Assembly (NCBI GenBank): GCA_963556495.2
Contig: OY747702.1
Location: forward strand, 39,352,180-39,416,179
Direction: 5' to 3'
DNA: 64,000 nt
Origin: Valencia hispanica
Lineage: Eukaryota; Chordata; Actinopteri; Cyprinodontiformes; Valenciidae
Every line of letters starts with the position of its first letter. The stretch's first letter is position 1. Shown here piece after piece: positions 11,822-23,286 of this stretch. Under the pieces are notes generated by a model that worked only from the letters and a program-made list of their open reading frames with translations, was not told the DNA's origin and made no database searches. The position numbers and the translations under genes are program-made.

Positions 11822-14082
11822 AATATGATTAAGCTGCCACCATTGGGGAGGCCAGTTTGTCAGCAGTTGGGATCTCTGCTCCAAGTTCTTTAGACAGGTC
11901 TAGCTTAATTGAGTATTCAATGCTCTTGGTTGGTTTCACCCAAGCCTGTTCCCTGGAGGCCAAACAAGCTACAGTGTTAGCCAAACAACCATTTCCACAA
12001 CAACAAAACCAGGCCCACAACCAAAGCAGCAGCTGAAGTAGCAAAAGCAGTGCAGAAGCAACACTTTCAATCTCACAAAAAAAAGAAAACCATCTGTATG
12101 ACTTACTTGCTTCAGGTCATTGTGGTATTGCAAAACAAAAGCATTTAGCTTTAAAAAAGCTGTAAACATTCCAGGTTTAGACACCTTTTTGTTTTCACTG
12201 AAGTTCAGCATCAGTGCTTTCGAAAACTTTCCTGCAGCATTCCCGCATACTTTTTGTTCCCTGGAGGCTCACTCCCACCTGCTGTTCACTTGGCTAAAGC
12301 AGAGGCACCAGCTGATTGGCCAACCAGAACACCCAGACAAGCCAGCGTTCACCTGCACTCAACTCTTGCTGCCCAATTACCCACAAGTCTGTGGGGTCCT
12401 TCATTACCCAGAGGCCCAAGGGCTTCTTGTGTGCCAAAGTCCTAATGAGCGAGCAGAAAGACGTGTTCCTGCACTAGCACAGCACGGATACTTAATCCAA
12501 GCAGCCAGGAACTTTACTGAACACAGAAACTAGAACACGCCAGCTGCCTGCAGAATCACTTAAACAATAGAATAATATAAAGTATATTACAGATATTGTA
12601 ATTTCCTCATCGTTGCTGTTAATGCTGCAGGCCAAAACAGCCCTAATGTGTCAAAATTCCCCTGAGACAAAACCTGTTTTTACTGTTTGACAGTTTGAAC
12701 CCAACTTTTCCACAGTAATTGCCAAGTTTGTTGGGTTGTCCTTTGAGTTTTCTGTTTCAAATGAAGTTGTATTAACTGCTGATATCAGTTTAACCTAATG
12801 CAGTTTTTGTTTGCATGCTTCATTTTGCAGGAAACACTTTGTATATAAAGTTCACGGTTCTGTTTCCATTGTGGAAAAAGTTATTTAACAATTGTCTTTC
12901 CTTTGGTAGAAAAACTAAAGTTTGCACTCAATGTTGATAATTAATTCATGTGTTCTGTTACATATTTACCCATTTTCTGAGAAACAAGGTCATTTAATTA
13001 TTTGCCTTTGCAGCATGTAATGTCATGTGACATGTATCAACTAAATGTGTAGTCTGCTTTATCAAGTGTTTATTGGAGACAAATAGACTCTGTCCATATC
13101 AGGTATAGAGGGTTCTTAACCATAAATTGTGAGATTTATCTAGGAACAGCAACCTGAGGGGGGACCAGTCAGCTTTCTTCTCCAGGAAATCTGTGGAGAC
13201 ATGAGGGATTCCCTACCCAGTAAAGACAGTAATCCTCTTTTGTAACTTTTCTTTGCAGATGGATAAAATTTAGAGAGGCAGTGACTCAACGCTCAGCTCC
13301 TCCTGGACCCTCATGGATGGTTTAAGACCACATACCCTTGATTTATCTGTCATCCTATGCTTTTCTGAGATGAAGTCATAAGGATAATAGGTCCAGGAGG
13401 GCTCTTAGAGACACTCTTTAGATTCTTTTAGGGGCCCTACAGTGTACAGGATAAATGTAATCCCTGTAACGAGTTCTTGGTCTGTCTTGGGCTTCACTAG
13501 GACTTGAGAGAAAATCCACTTTGATCTGTAAAAAAATGGTTTGGTTCCAAAAGTCTTGTTGTTCATTAACATGTAACTTTCCAAATGGAAGTCTTCTTGC
13601 CACATTTCTTTTAGAGAGAAAGGGCTTTCTCTTTTAACCTTTTCACACAATTCTTTTGCACTTTTCCTGTGGAGTCTGTGATGAAGCTGCTGGGTTTTTT
13701 GTAATTTCTCTGAGTATTGCATGTTTTTACGTCACTTTGATTTTTAAAAGATATGTCCTGGAAAGACTGGTGTCCATGAGTAAGTTTTCTCTCTGTAGAT
13801 TTTAAATGGTCTAGAAACAGCTTTTGCAACCCTCTCCTGATTGATGTGCAGGAATAGCTGCTTCACTAAGGTCTTTGCTGATGTCTCAAAGTATTAATAC
13901 ACAGCTGAATAATCCAAACCAGCAAGCTTTATTTCATTTTAAAATGTGACAAAGCCAAATTTTTTCTATAATATGTTTGTTTTTTGTTTTTACATTACTG
14001 CATAGGTTGTATAGTAAAATGTCGGAACCAGGTCTCCCAGCTTTGATCAAAAAGATGAAAGTGTTTGGTTATGCACAGGTTG
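11822..14082. other. No gene recognised
   Basis: The longest frame is 12120-12533 on plus (137 codons, no domain). A minus frame at 13405-13722 (105 codons, lysine-rich) overlaps two other frames. Neither has motif support. The rest is AT-rich. Confidence 0.35.
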
Positions 14083-14711
14083 ACCCCTAATTTCCACTGC
14101 ATGTGCTCCGCTCCGCGATTCACGCCACAGTAAAAATGCTCCTTTTGTCATTAATGAGAGCGTTTCAAGTGCCCCCGCCGAGCGGCGCCAGCCACCGTCC
14201 GGCAAAAATAGGAATGATTCTATTTTTGCTGGACGCAGGAACAAGTTCGCAGTCAATCTACACAAGTCACACAGCACCAACAGGATCCTGAACAAGCACA
14301 ACATCTGTTTTTTTTTCAAAATAAATCAATAAAGACAGACTAGATTTTTTGTATGCATGGCTATATTAATATAATCAAGCTTATATTTATACATATTTGC
14401 TGTATAAAAAAATTGCGCGTGTTTATACATAATTTACACACATAATATAATCAAAAGATATCTTAACACAGAATAACAAAGAGAAGTAGATTAAACTGTT
14501 GTTTTCTGTTAGTCTTCCACGGAATGAATGGTTTTGGTCTGACTTCCGCATTAATTACTGGCTTTTATAGTGAGATCTCGCAATTCCCAAAGATGCTTCT
14601 TTGAGCTCCTCTGGGCTTCGGACCAGAGCGGAGCGCATGTAGTGGAAATCAGGGACGGGAGTGAACGGCTACGGAGTGCATGGTGGAGCGCATGCAGTGG
14701 AAATTAGGGGT
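14083..14711. mobile_element. Non-autonomous DNA transposon with inverted ends
   Basis: The left end ACCCCTAATTTCCACTGCAT (from 14083) is the exact complement of the right end ATGCAGTGGAAATTAGGGGT (ending 14711). A second, slightly diverged copy of the right-end motif (GCATGTAGTGGAAATCAGGG) lies 54 bp inside, near 14635. The GAGCGGAGC-type words next to the ends are typical of a fish element family. No transposase remnant was recognised and superfamily is undecided. Confidence 0.7.
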
Positions 14712-15810
14712 TATACTCCCTAGCTGACCATTCCGTTCGACCACAGAGAGGTGACCGTATTCACCACCCTCTTCCTCTTTGCCATTCTTTGTGTATAAGT
14801 AAATCAAGGAAAAATATTTTATTTGGTGTTTTGGCAAAGAGGGAGTAATTAGGACCAGGCTTCTCTCCAGTGTTGTCAATCTCCTTTAAAAAGCAGGCAG
14901 ATTGAAATGAAAATGCAGCTATAACTGTTTACTGAGTAAATAGAGTGGGATGAAGGGGCTGAGGGGAGAAACCAAGACATTCTCTCACATTATTACCGCA
15001 GTACAAAAGGCCAAATATATTCACTGGCTTTTCTGTAGCACAAAGCTGATTAGCAGAAGGTAGCCCCCATTGTGAAGAAAATCACTTCCACGGCCGTGAA
15101 GCAAGTGATTTCATATCCCCTTTTTATTTAAGATTACACAGCAAGTGCCTAATCAGCTGATCCTTAATCATCAGCATTGTGCTTCCCCATGTTTCCTGTA
15201 ACCTCCTGCTTCACCCCACTGACTGCCTGCCTCTCCCACTCTGCTGGCTGAAGAATCGGGTTATAAGAAAGTGTCCAAAGCTGGAGAAGGAGGAGAGATA
15301 TGGAGAGAGGGGAGAGGGGAAAAATAGGGAATCACTCCCAAGATAATCGCCTTAAACAGCCTGACTCTGGCTCCATCTACAGCAGCAGCTTTGGTTGCTT
15401 CATCTATTCTCATATTATATTAGAAGTGGTAAGGCCTGCAGGAGGAGAAAGGATGGTGGAGGGGTGAGTGTGTCAAGCTGGGGAGGGGGGGTGTAAAGAG
15501 AGGTAATGAATCAATTATCAGCTCCTGGAAAAGGAAAGAGACACAACCTCCCTCCAGAGCAGTTAAGTGTTGACAAGGAAGACTTCTTGCTACCTGTTGT
15601 GTCAGCAGATCTGGAGCCTCAAGAACATCATCTTGTTAAGATTTTGTTTTTTTACAGATTACCACAGAGGAACAGAATATATGCATATTATATGTACTTG
15701 AAATGCACATATTTTAATATGCGTTCTTTCTGAACGTAAAAAAAAAACTTGTATGTAAAGTTGAAAAACTAAATGAAGAGAAATACTTGGATGAGCTAAT
15801 ATCAATTAAC
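14712..15810. other. No gene; unusual palindrome and purine-rich tract
   Basis: No protein family was recognised. Two local features stand out: an imperfect palindrome at 15079-15111 (separate entry) and a G/A-rich tract at about 15280-15330 and 15430-15510. Confidence 0.4.
15079..15111. repeat. Imperfect palindrome around CACGGCCGTG
   Basis: AAATCACTT (15079-15087) is mirrored by AAGTGATTT (15103-15111), and the centre CACGGCCGTG is itself a perfect palindrome. It could be a paired transcription-factor site, but this is inference from symmetry alone. Confidence 0.5.
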
Positions 15811-16916
15811 GAGGGGTGTAACAGTATGTCAAAAATCTCGGTTGGGTACGGACCTTGGTTTCATTTTCGGTACAGTCAGGGAACAGTGTGAAAAAAGTTT
15901 TTTGTGTAATGACATTTAAAACCAAATTGTACTTGCTGTAAATTTTCCCCCCAAAATTTTCTCAGATAGCATAAAAATGTATACAATATAATAAATAAAT
16001 ACAATTCCAGTTTAAATATTTACTTTTTAGGAAACTGCAACATCAATACTTTGGCTTTCTGCTAAAGTCACCAAAAATCTGGGATATCAAATTAATATTT
16101 TAGACTGCCCTATTATCCTTGTCAACAGTGGTAACAAGTAAATTGGGGGTTAAACTGTTACCTGAACCAGTTAACAGGATGTTGAATGAGTTATACAACA
16201 TTACAGCACACCTTTAGTCTGATGATTTCATCACCACTGCAGAATTGCTTTTTCCTTAAGAGCCTCAGTTTCTAACACCGGAGTTTTTCTTGGTTTCATG
16301 TGTTTTATTTTTATATATTTGTATACATCTTACATACCTTTTTTGTACGAATGTTAACTGAAAACATAGATACTAGATGAAAAACTTTATTTTAGTATTC
16401 ATGTGGGACACTGTGGTGGGCGCAGTGCTCCTTCTGTTGCTGCTCTGCTCGCAAAACAATGCAAGCTGACTAATTCCTGAAAAATTTTTTTTAACACACA
16501 TTATTACAGTCAGATGTCCAGTCAGCCTATACTTTATTTTAACGTTAAGCGAACCCTACTAACGAGGGCAGCTAAGTGGTTTCCTTCGACTCAGTAACAT
16601 CTGTGGTAGCTAACAGCAACCACCGACGCGGAAGTTGGTAACCAGTTAACATGAAAACACGTTGTTCTGTAACACCAGGAAGTCGAGGTAATCCCAAACA
16701 GCAGGCTTTAACAACGGAAGTGGGCATTCAAGTTCCAACTCCACCTTGGAAGAGTCGCTGGCCATAACTTCTCCTAGCAGGAGGCTGCTCTGAATTTGTT
16801 TACTGAGTTCCATGTGTTTCTGGCTAAAGTGCAATGGAGTTATGCTTCCATGTGGAAACTCGGTACCCCTGTACCGAAAAATACAAATACGGATGCACAT
16901 ACCGTTACACCACTAC
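15811..16916. mobile_element. hAT-like non-autonomous element
   Basis: The left end GAGGGGTGTAACAGTATG (from 15811) pairs with the right end CATACCGTTACACCACTAC (about 16898-16916). Both ends continue into matching CGGTAC-rich inner sequence (TTGGGTACGGACC on the left, CTCGGTACCCCTGTACCG on the right). GGTGTAACGGTA-type termini are known from vertebrate hAT elements. I saw no transposase and no clean 8-bp target duplication. The 84-codon minus frame at 16646-16900 lies in the right arm and is not considered real. Confidence 0.6.
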
Positions 16917-16964
16917 AATAAACAGTTTGGTTAAAGCTATGGTCTGTTGCGTGACATCATCAAG

Positions 16965-17200
16965 GCTGTTTCGTATTCACACCTGAAGTGAACCGCACTA
17001 TAGTCTGTTTGGAAGCGGACCGAGACCACCTCAAAATGTGGGTCTCGGTCCGGTTAGTTAGTCCGGACCAAATCACACTAGTCCGCATTCACACCCGCTC
17101 AAACGAACCGTACTAGCAAACAAAGCGTACTTGAGTTTGTTTTAATCTAACCAAATGCTGCAGATGTGAAAGCCTGGTTCACACTGGAAGCAGCGTGGAA
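16965..17200. repeat. Fragments of the GCATTCACACC inverted-repeat family
   Basis: CGTATTCACACCTGAAGTG (about 16972) and GTCCGCATTCACACCCGC (about 17080) resemble the ends of the element at 32647-33388, and the sequence between is rich in CGGTCC/GGACCG and GAACCG words. This looks like a shortened relative. The right boundary is uncertain. Confidence 0.4.
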
Positions 17201-17590
17201 GGCAGGAAGTCACGCCATGACACACCAGACAATCTGGTCAATTTTCAAAATAAAAGCAGTTTTTCAAAAATAAAATCAACAGAGAAGAACAAAATAAATT
17301 CAATTTTATAGTCAACACTGCTATATTAGTGTTTTGTAGCGTCAGTGATTTTTCATGACTGTCCCTAGTCAATGTGCTTACTAAGGATAACTAGTTTGCT
17401 ACCAACCGGAGAGCTAAAGAAAATTATGCTTAAGTCAGCGTTTCATATTGTGAATCACTTCATTTTACAAAGATAAATTTTTACCCCTTGCCTCTCTCTA
17501 GAAACAGCTAAGGAGTTGCAACAGTTTATTTCGTAATTTTTCAATGATCCATTGATTTCGGTTAGTCTTAGAAATGTTGCTAATCCTAAT
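17201..17590. other. No gene recognised
   Basis: AT-rich sequence between two mobile elements, with no recognised feature. Confidence 0.4.
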
Positions 17591-17737
17591 ATACACTACT
17601 CACAATATTGTAGGGATGTTATTTCCATGAGTACTATTCCTATTTGGTTTGAATTTTATTGAAATAAGTAAAAGTATCCTTTGATACTGCTAATAATGAA
17701 TTAGAAGAAACACAATTTTCATTAGTGTAGTATTTAT

Positions 17738-18714
17738 TAGGTGTGTCAAATTATCGCGTTAATTGCGATCAATTAATTACAGCCATATTTGGCGCGCTAT
17801 GTTTTTTAATCGCGTTAATCTAACTTTTAATCTTTAATTTTACAGTTTCTGCATGCGAGTACCCTTTAAATAAAACCCGTTTAATGCACTGGGCTTTTTG
17901 TGCTTGAGTTGTTCGAGGTTAACCACACCCTAAAGTGTACATCGATTGGCTGTAAACTCATCATGAGATGACTAGCTTCCATCGTGGTGGGGAGGGCGAG
18001 GTGAGAAGGAACGGTGAGTTGCCGACAGTGATGCCAACTTTGCTATATTTGGTGAGTTTTTAGACCCCTCTAGCGATTCTTTCTAAAAAAAAAACTAAAA
18101 AAACTAAAGCAACTAGCGGCAAATCTCGCATCTTTTTATGGGGTTATTGGAAACTATTGGGTGAAGCATGTAACATTGTTATTTTTCTCACCGAGCAGCG
18201 GGGTGCTCTCCCGTCTCAGAGCTTACAGTAGGCGACCAGTCTGCACCGCACACTGCAGCTACACCCAGCCGCCCAGGTCCACCGGTATGGCATGCCATCG
18301 GTATCAAAAATAATGCGTATATAACGTGTTGTTTTAACCCATAATACAGCTGGACTCAGAGAAGATATTTGCCCCACTGCGTCCAGAACGCTAATGAATC
18401 ATGCATGCTCGAAGCAAAAGGTTGCAGGCGCCACTTGGGACTAGGAACAAAAACAGCAGAGTGTAAATGGCTGGGACTGCATCTGTTTAAGTCTGTTAAA
18501 TACAATAAATGACCTAATAAAGCCATTTTTTAAGTTACATGCATCAAACTTTTGTTCTACCACAATAATGTAATGAATTTAAAAGAAAATACCTTAAGAC
18601 GAGGGCTTTTCTCAGCAATTATTAGGTGAGATTAAAAAAGAGATTAATTAGATTAATTAATTAATGATTATAATTAATTAATCTCAAAGATTTTTTAATC
18701 TCATGACAGCGCTA
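17738..18714. mobile_element. hAT-type element nested in the Tc1 copy
   Basis: Flanked by a perfect 8-bp duplication, GTATTTAT (17730-17737 and 18715-18722), the size made by hAT transposases. Termini are TAGGTGTGTCAAATTATCG on the left and the inverse of TAGCGCTGTCATGAGATT on the right. The interior is rich in TTAATTAA/GCGATTAA words and has no open transposase. It is a 977-bp non-autonomous element that landed in the Tc1 transposon after that had inserted. A fragment of its right end recurs at 53820-53966. Confidence 0.85.
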
Positions 18715-18863
18715 GTATTTATTACCCCAAAAATGTAGACAATAACAAAGGTAGCCCCAAATAACACAAATTGACAATGTCAGTAGCGGGTGTTTCCACC
18801 ATTTGCCGCAATGACAGCTTGACAGTGACCTCTCATGCTCCTCACTAGCCTTATGATGTTGTC

Positions 18864-19810
18864 CTAAGGCAATGCGTTCCACTCTTCCACAAGTGCTATA
18901 CGCAGTTTTGCCAGGTCAAGTGGGGGTGGGGTACGATCATCATGTAAAATCTGCTTCTGCTGGTCCCAAACGTGCTCTATAGGGTTCAGGTCAGGGGACA
19001 TTGCTGGCCATACCGTATGAGGCACTCCGACTTCCTGAAGACGAGCTGTGACAATTCTGGCACGGTGTGGTGGAGCATTATCATCCATGAACAGAAAGTT
19101 GGGGGTGTGGTGGCGGAATTGGGGGATGATGATGGGTTCTATGATATCTCTGAGGTAAGAACGTGCAGTGACTGAGCCATCTACAATAACCAAATCAGTT
19201 TTGTGCTGCCTGGACAGACTGTTACACTTCCTCTACCAAAGCTAACCATGGGGACCATGTTGACCTCGGCGTATCACTCACCTCGTCTTCTCCAGCAGTG
19301 CTGACGACCATCACTTCTATGCAAGGTGACCCGACACTCATAAGGGAACAGGACGGTAGACCACTGTTGCATTGTCCAGGTCACATGGTCTTGTGCCCAC
19401 TGCAAACATTCATGCCGGTGTCAGTGGGGTCACCTACAACTATTGTTTGGCATTCAAGCCAAAGAGGTGGAGTTGGTTGCGAATGGTTTGTCTGGAAACC
19501 CTAGTACCCCTCACAAACCCCTCTTAAAAGGGCCTGCAGCTATGTGGCAGTTGCATGACGATGTCAGAGTGTCATAGTTCCTTAGGTACTGGTCATCGTT
19601 GTGGTCTTTCACTCGTGGGACTCCACTCCTGGGTCTGTAACGAACTCTGCCAGTAGCTCTGTGTCTTGATGCAAGTCTGCTGATGACACTGAGACATACC
19701 AAGTTCACGTGCAACATCTGACTGCCTGCCACCGACCCGAAGGCGTGCTATGGCCCGGTGGCGCTGCTTATCCGTTAAGTGATGTCGTGTGTTCGTGGCT
19801 GTTTGAAGGA
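18864..19810 (-). pseudogene. Tc1-family transposase, frameshifted
   Basis: The enzyme cuts and pastes the element at TA sites. On the minus strand from about 19810, the N-terminal helix-turn-helix region reads HHLTDKQRHRAIARLRVGG, then QSDVARELGMSQ. It then shifts into a second frame with VISRLASRHRATGRVRYRPR. The middle (19200-19500) contains several stops. The C-terminal 109 codons (18864-19193) are open and hold the second catalytic aspartate in FMDDNAPPHRARIV and the glutamate in MSPDLNPIEHVWDQ, exactly 34 residues apart, as in DD34E Tc1 transposases. The first catalytic aspartate lies in the broken middle. It is clearly a pseudogene. Confidence 0.85.
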
Positions 19811-20195
19811 TGAAGTTGGAACGACTTACTGACAATACCAGATTTTTAAACCCACAGAATGTTGAAATTGATGCCACATCGAAAAGGGGTGTCTTTAGTA
19901 TTTTTTGGTGTTGGCCCCAATATATAAGGCACACTGTACACAGTGAGACCATTACATGGAAAACACAAAATGAGGTGTGTCTATCACCCCAATACAATTG
20001 CCTCCCTATCCAAAAAAATCTCTTAAGTGAAACAAACACCATATGACATCCCCTGAGTCTCTCACGATATCCCAAACTTATTGTGAGTAGTATGTTTTGG
20101 TTTGGCGCAATGCAGTTTTCTACAGATGCATTTGTACAAAATGGCCTCATTAGGAGAGGGGAGGCGCCGTGTGCCCCTGGTAGCGACATACTGAC

Positions 20196-20299
20196 TATGG
20201 CAAGCCATGGTGTGCCAAGGCGTTGACATACGCCTTGGACATTAATACCTTAATGAGGCGTTAATACACGCCTTATTTTTATATTAATGGCTTGCCATA
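20196..20299. mobile_element. 104-bp hairpin MITE with ACTGAC duplication
   Basis: The ends TATGGCAAGCCAT and ATGGCTTGCCATA are perfect complements, flanked by ACTGAC at 20190-20195 and again at 20300-20305. Inside are two more AGGCGT...ACGCCT hairpins (about 20218-20243 and 20255-20275). It has no coding capacity. Confidence 0.75.
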
Positions 20300-20305
20300 A
20301 CTGAC

Positions 20306-22069
20306 TATAATCTGACACCAAGTCAAACCAGCGGCAAGTGACTCACACCACGCACATTGTGAGTTATTGAGGGAGCGGTGAGCCTGTGGCTGGTGAGTGA
20401 AACAACAGACTTAAAACATCCAGGGCTAGACTGAAAACATTCGGGGCTGAAGCCCCAAGAAAATTCGTCTGACGATGCCACTGCCAGGGGAAATATAAAT
20501 TCTGAAAGATTAACTACTTTATATCATAGAATAGGGTTAGATAATTAAATTTAAGCATTTTTTAAAGTTACTTTTAAACATTTTGACCAGTTATCCCAGG
20601 TTGAAATGAGAACTTGGATGGCAAGTTTTGCACGACAGTCTTCTGAGACTACTGCAAACATAGCTGCCTGAACTGCAATAAGTGATATCTAGTTATTTTG
20701 GAACAATGCATTGAAGATCTACATATTGGTAGAAACTTTTTTAATGCAGCATAGAAAGTTGAATAAGGTAAAGAAATTGTGAGATAATGAAGTCATTAAG
20801 CAATTACAGCCAAGTTGTTTTAATGCCAAAACAGAAGACACCAGCCAGAGATAACTTTTTAAACACAACCTGATGGAAATACTGGGCAATGTTTCTTCCA
20901 GTACCTGAACAGACATCTCATTTTCACAGGATTTTATGTTTGGTATGAACTCCAAACTGAAAGACATTAACACGTTTTTATCTTTTGTTTATTTATAGAA
21001 GGTCAAATTGTTATTGCAACATTTACCAGTATTATCATATATTGCATGTTTTCCTAATATCATGCAACCCTAACACTTTGTGAGTGAGTTTAATTGATTT
21101 TACAGAGTAATCTGCAAAGTAGCTTTTAGGACCAGATTCACTGTGGGCTGATTGACTTATATGGTGACACTAAAATATTTAGACCACATGTTGCTTATTT
21201 AAAAACATACTGAAGGTTGCTTTTATCCATCTGCTTTGTATCTTTTATGCATTTAGTCAGATTGCGGAGACTGTAGGCTCAATTTTTAAACAGAGGTGAT
21301 TCCTCACACAAAAATGGTTTTGATTTGATGAGCAAACTTAAACTTGCTTTAACTCAGAAAGACAATGTGGTGGAACTGCAATTTTTCTTTACAGTTACAA
21401 TGTAACTACAAAACTTGTCGATTACATTATTAGCAGCAGTGTAGAGTAAATAAAAAAATTTGGAAAGTGTGAAGGACATCCCTCTCTGCAGCTAGCCATT
21501 TTTTATGTTTTTTTTAGCACAGCAAAATGGAAAACAGAAATATCCATGAAAAAGTAATACTAATGGTCTACTCGTGTGCTCCTTTGACCTTTTTAAAGAA
21601 ATATGTACATGGACACCAGGAGAAGACATCATACACCCATAATGCACCAAAAATATGCTGTAGATCTTAATAATTCATACACTGCGTCTTATTATAGCAG
21701 TCAAATGTCAGTTTGATTATTGTAATGCTTGAAAGGGTCAAGCGCAACAGCAGCTCTTTATTACTCCATCCATTTTTCATGACTTGCCACATGGTATATT
21801 AAGAATAGGACGAGGTGTTGGGTAATCTTAAAGTAAAAATGTACGTTTTACACCATGTTGCAGATGATACTTAGTAAAAAAGAAACACAAACAGCAGATT
21901 AATAGAGTGCCTTACTTTGCTGTGTTAATCCAAATTATGACATTTAAAAATGCATAATTGCTTGCATGAAACAGATGACTTAACTCAGGAGAATTTTTGT
22001 TTAAACTGTAAAGCTATTTGAGCAGGCACTGAAATATGCAAATGAACTTTTTTTAAATTAACTTAACTT
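20306..22069. other. No gene recognised
   Basis: Long AT-rich stretch. The 84-codon minus frame at 20719-20973 has no recognisable motif. No inverted repeats with clear ends were seen. Confidence 0.4.
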
Positions 22070-22135
22070 CCATCCATCATATATGCCTGTCTATCTATAT
22101 CTATAAAGGGTTGCGGGGGGCTGGTGCCTAACCCC
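22070..22135 (-). mobile_element. Truncated mermaid-type SINE tail
   Basis: CCATCCATCATATATGCCTG followed by AGGGTTGCGGGGGGCTGGTG and CCTAACCCCAG corresponds to the 3' end of the SINE at 25505-25893, in minus orientation. Everything upstream of the tail is missing. Confidence 0.6.
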
Positions 22136-22369
22136 AGTATTCATCAACTCATCTTAGTTATGTTAATTGAAATTGGAAAGACTTTAAAAGCAAATCACTT
22201 AGAAATGTATTGTACAAATATCCTGCATAGTGTAATTTTATAATATAGAATAGATTATCTCAGCTCCTTTAATTGCGACAGACTCACACAACGCTTCTAG
22301 CAGCAGCTTTCAAGTATCGTGGGTTGTTTTTCTTAAGCAAAAACGATAGGACAGTGGAACAAGACATGG

Positions 22370-23250
22370 ATTGAAGCATCGGGTCTTTAGCCTCGGGAAA
22401 GATGGTGTTGCTCCAGTCCGTTGTGGTAAAGAAGGAGCTGAACAACAAGACAAAGCTTTTGATTTACTTGTTTGTCTATGTTCCATAACTTACTATGTTA
22501 ATGAGATTCTGATTCTGATAACAACCACGAAATCCTAAACATCTAAGATTACCTTCTTCCATAAAGTGGCCCTAGGTCTGCCTTTCATGTAAGGTGAGTG
22601 TTATCGAAGTTCTTCAATAAAAGAGATGTGAGAGATTCCTTCAGATTCTTGGAGGTTTTAATACAGACTTGGTTGATCAGCACAAGGAGGTACAGCATCA
22701 ACAGAGAGAATATGCTATACTGACCTGCCTCCCAAAACAAGACACAGGATTATATAGGTTCAGTAATCAAGAGTCTATCACCTATGACATTACAAAGAAA
22801 CATTTCTCAGTCGGTAGGCATTTGACTCATTAGGCGTAGAAGATTTGATATAGAAGCATAATCAATGTATGTCAGGACGTTCTTAGAGGTAAAAGAGAGT
22901 TGCCATGCCAACCCAGGCTGTAAGAGTCTGAATCAGCAGGTTTGACCTGACCTAAATTCATAGTGTCACATAATCAGATTGGTCACCATATCATAAAGAA
23001 GAGACACATAGTAACTATCAGTAACTATCAGTATGTGAACTACACAGAACAGAACATTACATTTCTTCCACAATAGTGAGGAGAAGAGCTTCTGCTTCAA
23101 AAGAAATCAGCCGAGGTGGATCAACTTGGATGTATCCAGGATGTTTTGTTTTGGAAAGTTTTTATAACCCTTCTGACCTGAGAATGCCTTGGAAGCCACC
23201 AGAAGAAGCTTTGGTGTTACCTTTGCACACTGACCTCACACAAGTGGGTT
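22370..23250 (+). pseudogene. LINE fragment split by an LTR
   Basis: At 22385-22490 the plus strand encodes GKMVLLQSVVVKKELNNKTK, then LLIYLFVYVP. This is the post-catalytic region of the same LINE family as 5200-6150. The match resumes after the LTR at 23076-23250 (SASKEISRGGSTWMYPGC; later MPWKPPEEALVLPL). It is a heavily decayed C-terminal piece. The continuity of the LINE across the interruption fixes the borders of the inserted LTR. Confidence 0.6.
22599..23075 (-). mobile_element. Solo LTR with 5-bp target duplication
   Basis: A 477-bp insertion flanked by GTGAG (22594-22598 and 23076-23080). Read on the minus strand it has a TATA-like CTATATAATCC about two-thirds along and a polyadenylation-like TATTAAA, and it ends in CGATAACA. 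That is the layout of a retroviral or retrotransposon long terminal repeat. No internal coding region is attached, so it is a solo LTR left by recombination. The family is not identified. Confidence 0.65.
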
Positions 23251-23286
23251 GCAACATATTGATGATCAAATGAAATTGATGAAATG

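Larger units (their letters stand above)
17593..20090 (-). mobile_element. Tc1-like transposon, interrupted
   Basis: The left terminus CACTACTCACAATATTGTAG (from 17593) matches the complement of the right terminus CTTATTGTGAGTAG (ending about 20090). Both are flanked by TA, the Tc1/mariner target. Removing the nested hAT element and one 8-bp duplication leaves about 1.5 kb, a normal length for an autonomous Tc1 element. The transposase is encoded on the minus strand and is broken, so this copy cannot move by itself. Confidence 0.85.

Noticed and set aside
12120..12533. 137-codon plus-strand frame
   Set aside because: No domain, signal or repeat support, with overlapping frames in other phases. 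Treated as chance.
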